NCBI RefSeq assembly: GCF_001425055.1 | Contig: NZ_LMDK01000019.1 | Location: forward strand, 186,001-250,000 | Length of the DNA: 64,000 nucleotides | Direction of reading: 5' to 3' | From: Pelomonas sp. Root1237 | Lineage (GTDB): Bacteria > Pseudomonadota > Gammaproteobacteria > Burkholderiales > Burkholderiaceae_C | In this document: piece after piece, positions 42,045-50,634 of the stretch | How positions within the stretch are numbered: position 1 is the stretch's first letter | How the letters are laid out: every line of letters starts with the position of its first letter | The notes under the pieces: generated by a model | What the model was told of the DNA's origin: nothing | Database searches by the model: none | What the model saw: only the letters and a program-made list of their open reading frames with translations | Program-made: the position numbers and the translations under genes

Positions 42045-43847
42045 ATGCGTTCTCTTGCCGCCCGCCTCCCTGAACCCGCCTCAGCCAGCGCTCCCCGTGG
42101 CGACTGGGGCACCGTCGGCCGCCTGCTGCCCTATCTGTGGCGCTACCGCTGGCGCGTTGCACTGGCGCTGACCTTCATGGTGGGCGCCAAGCTCTGCAAT
42201 GTCGGCGTGCCCCTGCTGCTCAAGCAGCTGATCGACAGCCTGAACCTCAAGCCTGGCCAGCCCGAGGCCCTGATGGTGGTGCCGCTGGGTCTGCTGCTGG
42301 CCTATGGCGCGTTGCGGCTGTCGACGTCGCTGTTCGCCGAGGCGCGTGAGCTGATCTTCGCCAAGGCCACCGAGGGCACGTCGCGCAGCATCTCGCTGCA
42401 GGTGTTCCGGCATCTGCACGACCTGTCGCTGCGCTTTCACCTCGAACGCCAGACCGGCGGCATGACGCGCGACATCGAGCGCGGCACGCGCGCTGTGCAC
42501 TCGCTGATCAGCTATTCGCTCTACAGCATCGTGCCGACGCTGATCGAGGTCGTGCTGGTGCTGACGCTGCTGGGCGTCAAGTTCGACGTCTGGTTCGCCG
42601 GCATCACGGTGGCGGCGTTGGTGATCTATATCGGCTTTACCGTCGTCGTCACCGAGTGGCGCACCAAATTCCGCAAGACGCTCAACGAGCTGGACTCGGT
42701 GGCCCACAGCAAGGCCATCGACTCGCTGCTGAACTACGAGACGGTCAAGTACTTCAACAACGAGGCCTTCGAGGCCACGCGCTATGACGAGAGCCTGGAG
42801 AAGCTGCGCCGCGCGCAGCTGAAAAGCCAGCGCACGTTGTCCATGCTGAACACCGGCCAGCAGCTCATCATCGCGTCGGCGCTGGTGCTGATGCTGTGGC
42901 GAGCCACCCAGGGCGTCGTGGCGGGCCACATGAGCCTGGGCGACCTGGTCATGGTCAACGCCTTCATGATCCAGCTCTATATCCCGCTGAACTTCCTCGG
43001 CGTGATCTACCGCGAGATCAAGCAGGCGCTGACGGATATCGAGAAGCTCTTCGTGCTGCTGGACCGCGAGCGCGAGATCGCCGATGCGCCGGATGCCGCC
43101 GAGCTGGCCGTGGGTGGCGGCAGTGTCGTCTTCGACAACGTCCGCTTCGCCTACGACCCCGTGCGGCCCATCCTGCACGGCGTCAGCTTCGAGATCCCGG
43201 CGGGCAGGAAGGTCGCCGTCGTCGGCCCCAGCGGCTCAGGCAAGAGCACGCTGGCGCGGCTGCTCTACCGCTTCTACGACATCGACTCGGGTGGCATCCG
43301 CATCGACGGCCAGGACATCCGTACGGTGACGCAGTCCAGCCTGCGCCGCGCCATCGGCATCGTGCCGCAGGACACCGTGCTCTTCAACGACACCGTGGCC
43401 TACAACATCGCCTATGGGCGGCCCGGCGCTGGCCAGGCGGAGGTGGAAGGCGCGGCGCGTGCGGCGCATATCCATGCCTTCATCGCGGCGACACCGCTCG
43501 GCTACGACACCATGGTGGGCGAACGTGGCCTGAAGCTGTCGGGTGGCGAGAAGCAGCGCGTGGCCATTGCGCGCACGCTGCTGAAGAACCCGCCCATCCT
43601 CATCTTTGATGAAGCCACGTCGGCACTGGATTCGACCAACGAGCGAGCCATCCAGGCCGAACTGGAGTCCGTGGGCCAGAACAAGACCGTGCTGGTCATC
43701 GCCCACCGCCTGTCCACCGTCGTCGACGCGCACGAGATCCTCGTGCTGGAGCAGGGCCGCATCATCGAGCGCGGCCGGCACGACACCTTGCTGGCCAGGA
43801 ACGGCCGCTACGCCGAAATGTGGCGCCTGCAGCAGTCAGCTGACTAG
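42045..43847 (+). CDS. ATM1/HMT1-type ABC exporter
   Basis: A 600-residue ABC half-transporter of the ABCB7/ATM1 group: six membrane helices (about 25-300, with AKLCNVGVPLLLKQLIDSLN and LNYETVKYFNNEAFE), then an ATPase with GPSGSGKST, LSGGEKQR and FDEATSALDS, all intact, so it is a homodimer. Bacterial Atm1 proteins export glutathione-metal or persulfide species. The N-terminal start at 42045 is chosen because upstream in-frame ATGs lack a good ribosome site and lie in the promoter region. The stop shares CTAG with the convergent gene. Confidence 0.9.
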   Translation: MRSLAARLPEPASASAPRGDWGTVGRLLPYLWRYRWRVALALTFMVGAKLCNVGVPLLLKQLIDSLNLKPGQPEALMVVPLGLLLAYGALRLSTSLFAEARELIFAKATEGTSRSISLQVFRHLHDLSLRFHLERQTGGMTRDIERGTRAVHSLISYSLYSIVPTLIEVVLVLTLLGVKFDVWFAGITVAALVIYIGFTVVVTEWRTKFRKTLNELDSVAHSKAIDSLLNYETVKYFNNEAFEATRYDESLEKLRRAQLKSQRTLSMLNTGQQLIIASALVLMLWRATQGVVAGHMSLGDLVMVNAFMIQLYIPLNFLGVIYREIKQALTDIEKLFVLLDREREIADAPDAAELAVGGGSVVFDNVRFAYDPVRPILHGVSFEIPAGRKVAVVGPSGSGKSTLARLLYRFYDIDSGGIRIDGQDIRTVTQSSLRRAIGIVPQDTVLFNDTVAYNIAYGRPGAGQAEVEGAARAAHIHAFIAATPLGYDTMVGERGLKLSGGEKQRVAIARTLLKNPPILIFDEATSALDSTNERAIQAELESVGQNKTVLVIAHRLSTVVDAHEILVLEQGRIIERGRHDTLLARNGRYAEMWRLQQSAD

Positions 43848-44167
43848 TGCGGCTTCTTGGGCTTCTCGAAGCTCTTGGGCCGATAGACGTTGCCGTCCCA
43901 CTCGCCGTCCGTGCGACTGTCGCGCGCATCGTGCAGGGCCGACTCGCGGGCGCGGCGAATGACGCGCTCGGCCTCCAGCGCGGCGGCTCGGGTCTGGCGC
44001 TGGCGGCGGCGCCAACCGGTCAGGCGGGCGATCTGCAACTCCACCCACGATGCCAGGGCGGCCACGCCGGCATCCACCCGCGCCTGCAGCCGGTAGGGCA
44101 GGGCCATGTGGACCGCCATCGCGATGCAGACGGCAAGGCCGGTGGCGGCGAGCAGGGTCTGGAGCAT
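43844..44167 (-). CDS. Small membrane protein of unknown function
   Basis: A 107-residue protein with one N-terminal membrane helix (LLAATGLAVCIAMAVHMALP), a helical middle and a basic C-terminal tail (YRPKSFEKPKKPH). I recognise no family. It may be a single-pass protein with a coiled or helical cytoplasmic part. The gene ends head to head with the ATM1-type transporter, both TAG stops sharing the palindrome CTAG. Confidence 0.7.
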   Translation of the reverse strand: MLQTLLAATGLAVCIAMAVHMALPYRLQARVDAGVAALASWVELQIARLTGWRRRQRQTRAAALEAERVIRRARESALHDARDSRTDGEWDGNVYRPKSFEKPKKPH

Positions 44168-44230
44168 GGCCTGAAGTTAACCTAAACCGACGCTTGCGGC
44201 CACCTGCAACCACCCGCGTTGGGGGGATGG

Positions 44231-44863
44231 TTACGCTTTCTGGTCGGCGTCTTGGCGCAGAGCCCACAACGCCAGCATGGCGTCAGGAATCTTGCGGCTG
44301 GCTTCGTCGCGCTCGGCAGCCGAACCTTCGGCCAGCGCGCCATCCTCACCGCCCAGGGCGGCGATGGGCGCGAGCAGCTCGGCCGTCCCGGCACCGTCGA
44401 ACAACGGCCCCCAGGCCTCGGGCGCCAGGTCCACGGCCATCAGGAAGCCGGCAGCCCAGTCTTCGGCGTCGGCGTACTCGGTGTCTTCATCTTCGCTGTC
44501 CCCCTCCAGTGAGGCAAAGCTGAAGATGGGCTCCCAGGCCTTGGGCGCATGCGTCCAGGCCATGGCGATGGACTGCACATGCCGCAGCATCGCCATGACG
44601 ACCTTTTTGCGCTGCTTGCCGCTGGCGAAGGGCTTGGGGTCGGGCTCCTGGTCGCCGCCCCAGACCACCGGCAGCCAGGCGTCTCCAGGCAGGTCGGCCA
44701 GCTTTTGCGGCGACAGCAGCAGGCCAGTCAGATAGCCGTCCAGCGCCTCGATGTTCATCGCGCTATCGGTGGGCAGCACCGAGAGCAGCTCGTCCAGGTC
44801 GTCGAGCTCCTCGTCGGACAGCGGCCGGTTGTCGGAGGCAGGGTTGTATTGGGGGTACTGCAT
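44231..44863 (-). CDS. UPF0149/YecA family protein
   Basis: A 210-residue acidic protein of the UPF0149 family: LSDEELDDLDELLSVLPTDS, NIEALDGYLTGLLLSPQ and WAAGFLMAVDLAPEAWG are typical. It lacks the C-terminal SEC-C zinc motif found in YecA proper. Function is unknown; the family is common in proteobacteria. The ATG at 44863 follows GGA-rich sequence. It is in a row of minus-strand genes but not tightly overlapped with either neighbour. Confidence 0.85.
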   Translation of the reverse strand: MQYPQYNPASDNRPLSDEELDDLDELLSVLPTDSAMNIEALDGYLTGLLLSPQKLADLPGDAWLPVVWGGDQEPDPKPFASGKQRKKVVMAMLRHVQSIAMAWTHAPKAWEPIFSFASLEGDSEDEDTEYADAEDWAAGFLMAVDLAPEAWGPLFDGAGTAELLAPIAALGGEDGALAEGSAAERDEASRKIPDAMLALWALRQDADQKA

Positions 44864-44888
44864 GGGAGTCGTCCTTTGCCTCGCGAGT

Positions 44889-45128
44889 TCAGCCGTGGCG
44901 GCCGTGGCGGCTCTTGGGCTTCTTGTTGTCGATTTCGGCGATCTGTGCCTTCAGCAAGGCCATCAGCACGCGGGCGTTCTGCTCCGTCATGACGATGACG
45001 CTGCTGGGCTCGATGCCGTCGATGGGCGTCTTGGGCGTGACCATGGCGTCCACCTTGAACATGATCTGGCCGTGCTGGTTGGCGGACGCGGCCTTGAACT
45101 TCTGGATTTCGATTTGATGGGTCTTCAT
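44889..45128 (-). CDS. Small hypothetical protein
   Basis: A 79-residue protein beginning MKTHQIEIQKFKAASANQHG. It has alternating strands and a C-terminal helix, then a Lys/His/Arg tail (KKPKSRHGRHG). I recognise no family. The longer frame upstream to 45176 has unrelated sequence and no ribosome site. It is 25 bases upstream of the UPF0149 gene on the same strand, so the two may be co-transcribed. Confidence 0.7.
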   Translation of the reverse strand: MKTHQIEIQKFKAASANQHGQIMFKVDAMVTPKTPIDGIEPSSVIVMTEQNARVLMALLKAQIAEIDNKKPKSRHGRHG

Positions 45129-45203
45129 GGGGCGTGCCGGACGAATGAGGAGGCCGGCAGGCCGCCATCTTGCCATTCCGGGCGGCGAGACTTAAGGTGG
45201 CGC

Positions 45204-46049
45204 ATGGCAAGGCCTGCTCGACTCGAGATCGCTGGCGCCGTCTATCTGATCGGCGCCCACTGCCCGTTCGAGAGCGGGCAGCAGGCTTTTGTCGACGAAG
45301 CCGATCGTGCCGAAATGCGTGCCTTGCTGGCCCAGGCCCTGCACCGTTTCGACGCCCAGGCCCTGGCCTACGCCCTGCTGCCCGACCACTACCACCTGCT
45401 GTTGTTCACGCGCCGCGCCAATCTGTCGCAGCTGATGCGGCATGTGAACGGCGTCTACACCCAGCATCACCAGCGCCGCCACGGCTTCAGCGGCTCGCTG
45501 TTCCAGGGGCGTTTCCATGCCGTGCTGGTCGACCGCGAGCGCCATCTGCTGGATGCCTGCCGCTATGTCGACCTCAACCCGGTGCGCCTGCGCCTGGCGC
45601 GTGGCGCGGCGGATTGGGCCGGCTCGAGCTTCCGCGCCCTGGCCGCCATGGAAGCCGCGCCCGAATGGCTGGACGTCGATGGCCTGCACAGCCATCTGCT
45701 GGGGCGCCCGGCGACGGCGCCGGCCCAGCATCGCCTGGCCGGCGAACGCTATGCCCGCCTGGTCGCCTCCGAGCCCGGCTTGCAGCTGTGGCCCGGGCGT
45801 CTGCGTGAACAGATCTTCCTCGGCGACGCCGACTTCGCCGCGCGCATGCGGGCCGCCGCCGTTGCGCCCCGTCGCGTGGCCCGCACGGGCTTTGGCGAGT
45901 GGCTGAAGCGCGCCGGCGGCATCCGCGAGCAGGCGCTGTGGCTGGCCCATGCCGAGGGCGGCGTCGCGATGACGGATCTGGCGGGCCAGCTCGGCCTGTC
46001 CGTATCGCGCATCAGTCGCCTCATCGCTGCCGCCGAGCGCGCCGTCTGA
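45204..46049 (+). CDS. RAYT-like Y1 (HUH) transposase
   Basis: A 281-residue member of the Y1 transposase group, close to REP-associated tyrosine transposases. The HUH pair is in LLPDHYHLLLF (about residue 65), and the catalytic Tyr is in CRYVDLNPVR (about 118). The C-terminus has a helix-turn-helix (MTDLAGQLGLSVSRISRLIA). RAYTs are usually stationary single copies that move short hairpin repeats in trans. Its TGA overlaps the amidohydrolase ATG (TGATG), which suggests a domesticated gene in an operon rather than a fresh insertion. No flanking inverted repeats of an insertion sequence are seen. Confidence 0.85.
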   Translation: MARPARLEIAGAVYLIGAHCPFESGQQAFVDEADRAEMRALLAQALHRFDAQALAYALLPDHYHLLLFTRRANLSQLMRHVNGVYTQHHQRRHGFSGSLFQGRFHAVLVDRERHLLDACRYVDLNPVRLRLARGAADWAGSSFRALAAMEAAPEWLDVDGLHSHLLGRPATAPAQHRLAGERYARLVASEPGLQLWPGRLREQIFLGDADFAARMRAAAVAPRRVARTGFGEWLKRAGGIREQALWLAHAEGGVAMTDLAGQLGLSVSRISRLIAAAERAV

Positions 46050-46885
46050 TGCTCAGACGCCGGGCGCTGCTACTGGCCGGCCTGCCGGTTCACGCATGGG
46101 CGCAGGCCTATGCCGGCCCGCTGTTCGATGCTCATCTGCACTACAACGACGACGCCCAGGCGCTGCATCCACCGGCCGATGTACTGGGCCGCATGGCCCG
46201 CGCGGGCGTGCGCGGTGCGTTGGTCAACAGCCGGCCCAACGACGGCACGCTGCGTCTCGTCTCTGAGCCGGGGCCGCAATGGGTGCCCTTCATCCGCCTG
46301 TACCGCGACCGGGCCGACTACACCGGCTGGTTCGCCGACGACAGCATTCGGCTGATGGTGCTGGAACTGCTGAAGCGCGGCAGCCCGGCCGGGCCCTTCC
46401 GCGGCCTGGGTGAGTTCCATCTCTACGACAGCGCCAATGCCGATGGGCCGACCGCCATCGCACTGATGAGGCTGGCGCGCGAGCGCGGCCTGACCGTGCT
46501 GGCTCACGTGGACGATGTGGCGGTCGACAAGCTGCTTGGCCACGCGCCCGGCACGTCGCTGATCTGGGCCCACACCGGCATTTCCGGCGAGCCGCTGCCG
46601 CGCGTTCGCGAGCTGCTGGCCAAGCACCAGGGCCTGCGCGGCGAGCTGTCCTACCGGGCGGGCATCACGTTTGACGGCAAGCTTGGCGACGACTGGCGCG
46701 CACTGATGACACAGCACCCGGGGCGCTTCCTGATCGGCTCCGACACCTGGGTCCCCCAGCGTCTGCAGCACTACGAGGGCCTGTTCGCCGAGTACCGCGG
46801 CTGGCTCGGGCAGTTGCCGTCTGAGGTGGCTCAGCGCATCGCCTGGCGCAACGCGGCCGAGTTGTTCGCCCTCCAAGCTGCTTGA
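46049..46885 (+). CDS. Amidohydrolase-family metal-dependent hydrolase, exported
   Basis: A 278-residue TIM-barrel hydrolase of the amidohydrolase-2 type: HLHYNDDA near residue 28 holds two metal ligands, GEFHLYD and LAHVDDVAVD a middle set, and LIGSDTWVPQR the catalytic Asp. A short N-terminal signal (LRRRALLLAGLPVHAWAQ) suggests export, possibly by the Tat system. The ATG overlaps the stop of the RAYT gene. A 17-nt hairpin (46043-46059) covers both the stop and the start codon, which may limit re-initiation. Confidence 0.82.
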   Translation: MLRRRALLLAGLPVHAWAQAYAGPLFDAHLHYNDDAQALHPPADVLGRMARAGVRGALVNSRPNDGTLRLVSEPGPQWVPFIRLYRDRADYTGWFADDSIRLMVLELLKRGSPAGPFRGLGEFHLYDSANADGPTAIALMRLARERGLTVLAHVDDVAVDKLLGHAPGTSLIWAHTGISGEPLPRVRELLAKHQGLRGELSYRAGITFDGKLGDDWRALMTQHPGRFLIGSDTWVPQRLQHYEGLFAEYRGWLGQLPSEVAQRIAWRNAAELFALQAA

Positions 46886-46984
46886 ACGGCGCAAGGCCGC
46901 CATGACTTCTGACAGCCCCCGTCGTGGCAGCGGAGGGCGCTAAGCTGGCGGCCCTGCCAATCGGCATCACTTCGGGAGACGCCC

Positions 46985-47425
46985 ATGCGCCGCTTCGTCC
47001 TGACCGCCTTGCTGCTGGCCAGCTCCACCTGGGCCGCCGACATGAGCCCACCGCCGGAGATCAAGCCTGCCGCGGCCGATCCACTGGCCACGCCACGCCG
47101 CCTCATCGCGGCCAAGGACTGGGCAGGCGCCCTGGCCGCGTTGCGCACCGAGCCCCAGGCCGGCAATGCCGACTGGCACAACCTGATGGGCTATACGCTG
47201 CGCAAGCAAGCCACGCCGCAGTTCACCGAGGCCGAGGCCCAGTACCTGCAGGCACTGCGCATCGACCCCAACCACCGTGGCGCCAACGAATACCTGGGCG
47301 AGCTCTATGTGATGAAGGGCGAGCTGCCCAAGGCACGTGAGCGCCTGGCCGTGCTGGAGAAGCTCTGCCCGGCCGGTTGCGAGCAGCGCGAGCACCTGCA
47401 GCGTGCCATCGCGGCGGCCAAGTAA
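46985..47425 (+). CDS. Exported TPR protein
   Basis: A 146-residue protein with a signal peptide (MRRFVLTALLLASSTWA) and two to three TPR units (NADWHNLMGYTLRKQ, EAEAQYLQALRIDPNHRGAN, YVMKGELPKARERLAVLEKL). Two Cys near the end (CPAGC) could form a disulfide. It would act in the periplasm as a protein-binding factor. It sits just before the class A PBP gene on the same strand, 51 bases apart, so a link with cell-wall synthesis is possible. Confidence 0.82.
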   Translation: MRRFVLTALLLASSTWAADMSPPPEIKPAAADPLATPRRLIAAKDWAGALAALRTEPQAGNADWHNLMGYTLRKQATPQFTEAEAQYLQALRIDPNHRGANEYLGELYVMKGELPKARERLAVLEKLCPAGCEQREHLQRAIAAAK

Positions 47426-47476
47426 CAGCTTGCAGCCCGCGCCGGAGCCAGGCGTCCACCCCCTAGGATGCGCGCC

Positions 47477-49714
47477 ATGCTGAAGTTCCTTCTCCAACGC
47501 CCCTGGCTCGCCGCCCTCGTGGGCGTGCCGTTGGCGATCCTGCTGCTGGGTGCCATCGTGGCGGCGCTGATCTGGGCGCAGCTGCCGGCCCTTGATGCGC
47601 TGACCGACTACCAGCCCCACCAGCCGCTGCGCGTGCTCAGCGAGGACGGCCAGCTGCTCGGCGAATTCGGCGCCGAGCGGCGGCGCTTCGTGCCGCTGAA
47701 GGACATCCCAAAAGCCCTGCAGGACGCGTTGCTGGCCGTCGAAGACAGCGACTTCTACGTGCACTCCGGCATCGACTACAGCGGCATCGGCCGCGCCATG
47801 CTGCACAACATCCTGCACCCGACGCGGCTGCAGGGCGCGTCCACCATCACGCAGCAGCTGGCCCGCAACATCTTCCTGAGCAACCGGCAGACCTTTGCGC
47901 GCAAGGCCCAGGAGGGACTGCTGGCCATCAAGATCGAGAGAAACCTGAGCAAGGATCAGATCCTCGAGATCTACATGAACCAGATCTCGCTGGGCAACAA
48001 GGCCTATGGCTTTGGCGCCGCGGCCGAGCGCTATTTCGGCAAGCCGCTGGACAAGCTCAACACCGGCGAGATTGCCGTCCTCGTTGGCCTGCCCAAGGAC
48101 CCCAACCGCCTCAACCCGGTTCTCTACCCTGAGCGCACCAAGCGTCGCCAGGCTGTCGTGCTGGGACGCCTCGTGGCGGTGGGCCAGATCACGCAGGCCC
48201 AGGCCGACGCCGCTCGCGAGAAGCCGCTGGACGTGCGCCGGCCCAAGCGCCTCTCCGGCGTCGCCGACCACGCCGCCGAGCAGGTGCGTGCCGAGATGGT
48301 GACGCGCTTTGGCGAGGAGGCCTACACGCGTGGCCTCACCGTCTACACGACACTGCGCTATGCCGAGCAGGCGGCTGCGCAGGAGGCGCTGCGCCATGCG
48401 CTGTTCGAGCTGGAGCGCCGCCAGCCGTTCCGCGGCCCCGAGGCGACCGTCGAGCTGCCTGAAGGCGAAGACTTCGACGAGGCCCTGGAGACCGCCTTCG
48501 ACGCCCACCCCGACCTCGGCGAGCTGCGCACCGCCGTGCTGCTCAAGGTCGACAAGAGCGCGGCCGAGCTGGTGATGGCCGACGGCGAGAAGATCAGCTT
48601 GAAGGGCCAGGCGCTACGCCCGCTGCAGAGCCTCAAGCGCGGTGCCGTGCTGCGGGTGATGGAGTCCGGCAAGCAGTGGCAGCTCAGCCAGACACCGCAG
48701 GCCGAAGGCGCCGTCGTCACGCTGGACCCGGCCACCGGCGCCATCCGCGCCCTGGTGGGCGGCTTCGACTTCGCCCGCAACCAGTTCAACTCCGCCACCC
48801 AGGCCTGGCGCCAGCCGGGCTCGGCCTTCAAGCCTTTCATCTACTCGGCCATCATCGACCAGGGGGCCTGGGCCGGTACCCTGGTCAGCGACCAGCCCGT
48901 CGAGGTCGGCGACTGGTCACCGCGCAATTACGACGGCCAGTACGAGGAGGCGCTGACGCTGCGCCAGGGCCTGGCCCGCTCCAAGAACATGGTCACCATC
49001 CACCTGGTGCAGGCCCTGGGTCCGCAGCGCGCCCGCGCCTGGGCTGCGCGCTTCGGCCTGGACGAGGACAAGCAGCCGCTGAACCTGACCATCGCCCTGG
49101 GCACCGGCTCCGTGACGCCGCTGCAGATGGCCCAGGGTTACGCCGCCTTCGCCAACGCCGGCCAGCTGCCGACGGCCTGGCTCATCGACCGCGTGCAGGA
49201 CGCGCAAGGCGCGGTGTTGTGGAAGGCCGAGGCGCCGCGCTTCAAGACGGCTGTCAGCCCGCGCAATGCCTTCATGACCTCGCAACTGCTCGCCGCCGTC
49301 GCGCGCGAAGGCACGGGTGCGCGGGCCAGCAGCCTGCTCGGCCGCTGGGACCTCTATGGCAAGACCGGCACGACCAATGACGCCGTCGACGCCTGGTTCT
49401 GCGGTTTCCAGGCCACGCGGGCCGGTGCCGTCTGGATCGGCTATCCCCAGCCCAAGTCCCTGGGTGAGCGCGAAACCGGTGGTGGACTGGCCCTGCCGGT
49501 CTGGGTCGCGACCATGGCCGTGGCCTTGAAGGGCCAACCCAACACCCAGCTGGCACCGCCGGACGAGGGTCTGGTGCAGCAAGACGGCAACTGGTTCTAC
49601 TCGGAATTCGCCGGCGACATGGCGATCGCGCGCATCGGCCTGCCACCGGCCCCGCCGCGCGTCGATGAGGCTGCGTCCGAGCCCGCGCCGTCGGCGCCGC
49701 CGATCAACCAGTAG
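47477..49714 (+). CDS. Class A penicillin-binding protein (PBP1A)
   Basis: A 745-residue bifunctional peptidoglycan synthase. After a membrane anchor (residues about 10-34) comes the GT51 transglycosylase with EDSDFYVHSGIDYSGI (catalytic Glu) and GASTITQQLARN. An OB-like insert precedes the transpeptidase, with Ser-x-x-Lys in SAFKPFIYSA, SKNMV and KTGTTND. It polymerises lipid II and crosslinks strands at the inner membrane. AGGA lies eight bases before ATG 47477; an ATG nine bases upstream is the alternative. Confidence 0.95.
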   Translation: MLKFLLQRPWLAALVGVPLAILLLGAIVAALIWAQLPALDALTDYQPHQPLRVLSEDGQLLGEFGAERRRFVPLKDIPKALQDALLAVEDSDFYVHSGIDYSGIGRAMLHNILHPTRLQGASTITQQLARNIFLSNRQTFARKAQEGLLAIKIERNLSKDQILEIYMNQISLGNKAYGFGAAAERYFGKPLDKLNTGEIAVLVGLPKDPNRLNPVLYPERTKRRQAVVLGRLVAVGQITQAQADAAREKPLDVRRPKRLSGVADHAAEQVRAEMVTRFGEEAYTRGLTVYTTLRYAEQAAAQEALRHALFELERRQPFRGPEATVELPEGEDFDEALETAFDAHPDLGELRTAVLLKVDKSAAELVMADGEKISLKGQALRPLQSLKRGAVLRVMESGKQWQLSQTPQAEGAVVTLDPATGAIRALVGGFDFARNQFNSATQAWRQPGSAFKPFIYSAIIDQGAWAGTLVSDQPVEVGDWSPRNYDGQYEEALTLRQGLARSKNMVTIHLVQALGPQRARAWAARFGLDEDKQPLNLTIALGTGSVTPLQMAQGYAAFANAGQLPTAWLIDRVQDAQGAVLWKAEAPRFKTAVSPRNAFMTSQLLAAVAREGTGARASSLLGRWDLYGKTGTTNDAVDAWFCGFQATRAGAVWIGYPQPKSLGERETGGGLALPVWVATMAVALKGQPNTQLAPPDEGLVQQDGNWFYSEFAGDMAIARIGLPPAPPRVDEAASEPAPSAPPINQ

Positions 49715-49726
49715 CGACCAGCGGCC

Positions 49727-50113
49727 TCATTGCCCTGCCGGCGGCTCCCAGAGCTCGACCTTGTTGCCATCGGGGTCCATCACCCAGCCGAACTTGCCGT
49801 ACTCCGAGTCCTGCGGTTCGCCGACGACGTTGCAGCCTTCCACGCGCAGGGCCGCCAGCAGGCCGTGCAGGTCGGCGACGCGGAAATTGATCATGAAAGC
49901 CGCGGTGCTCGGCGCGAAGTAGCCGGTGTCGGCCTTGAAGGGGCACCAGTTGGTGCCACCCGCGCCGCCCGGGTTGTCGGGCGTCGTCCAGGGGAAGGTG
50001 ACGCCGCCCCAGGCCTCGACGGGCAGGCCGAGGTGCTTGCCGTACCACTCGGCCAGGGCCTTGGGGTCGGGCGATTTGAAGAAGATGCCGCCGATGCCGA
50101 TCACGCGTTTCAT
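49727..50113 (-). CDS. VOC-family (glyoxalase-like) protein
   Basis: A 128-residue vicinal-oxygen-chelate protein: GIGGIFFKSPDPKALAEWYG, then FMINFRVADLHGLLAALRVE and the metal-ligand strand GKFGWVMDPDGNKVELWEP. Such single-domain proteins dimerise to form a metal site; substrates range from methylglyoxal to antibiotics. It is convergent with the PBP gene, 12 bases apart. No specific role can be assigned. Confidence 0.85.
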   Translation of the reverse strand: MKRVIGIGGIFFKSPDPKALAEWYGKHLGLPVEAWGGVTFPWTTPDNPGGAGGTNWCPFKADTGYFAPSTAAFMINFRVADLHGLLAALRVEGCNVVGEPQDSEYGKFGWVMDPDGNKVELWEPPAGQ

Positions 50114-50163
50114 GCGAGCTCCTGAAGTGGCACGATTTCAGCACGCGATGGGGTGCTTGCGCA

Positions 50164-50634
50164 TCAGCCCTGATACGGCCCCTTGACCTCGCCCCAACCC
50201 CATTTGGGCATGGTCGCGTCGGCGTCCACCGTCACGCCAGGTTGCGAATTGAGAACGGCCAGACGCGAGCCCCATTCAAGGTAGCCCACCAGCGCGGAGC
50301 GGAACTCGGGGTCATCGGGCATGCCAAGCTGATCGGCCGTGTCCAGCAGCAGTGCGACCCAGGCGCGGCGCTGTTCCTGGCTCAGATGGCGGTCGAGATG
50401 CTGGCGCACCATGTGCGGATGGCCGCCATGCTCGGCGGAATAGGTGGCCGGCCCGCCCAGCACCTCGGCGAGGAAGGCGGCCACATGAGCCGGATGCTCG
50501 CCGTTCATGTGGGCAAAGACGGGCGCGAGCAATGCATCGTCCTTCACGCGCTGGTAGAAGCGCTCGGTCAGCCGTTGCAGCGCGGGCAGCCCGCCCAGCC
50601 AGTCGTAAAGGGTGGGGATCGCGGGATCGCTCAT
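50164..50634 (-). CDS. Group II truncated haemoglobin
   Basis: A 156-residue truncated globin. The start PTLYDWLGGLPALQRLTERF, Tyr in FYQRVKDD (B10 position), the proximal His in HMVRQHL, and Trp in RRAWVALL (G8) fit group II. The C-terminus has an extra 20 residues. These proteins bind oxygen or nitric oxide and have peroxidase or oxygen-supply roles. Its stop is followed by the overlapping ATGA arrangement with the DUF4386 gene upstream, so it is the last gene of a minus-strand operon. Confidence 0.87.
   Translation of the reverse strand: MSDPAIPTLYDWLGGLPALQRLTERFYQRVKDDALLAPVFAHMNGEHPAHVAAFLAEVLGGPATYSAEHGGHPHMVRQHLDRHLSQEQRRAWVALLLDTADQLGMPDDPEFRSALVGYLEWGSRLAVLNSQPGVTVDADATMPKWGWGEVKGPYQG

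Noticed and set aside
39973-42171. Long plus-strand open frame opposite the chemoreceptor
   Set aside because: Antisense of a receptor with clear PAS and MCP signatures.
45161-45187. GCCGCC ... GGCGGC around the RAYT start as a possible REP hairpin
   Set aside because: Six-base stem, 15-base loop and no conserved tetranucleotide; likely chance.
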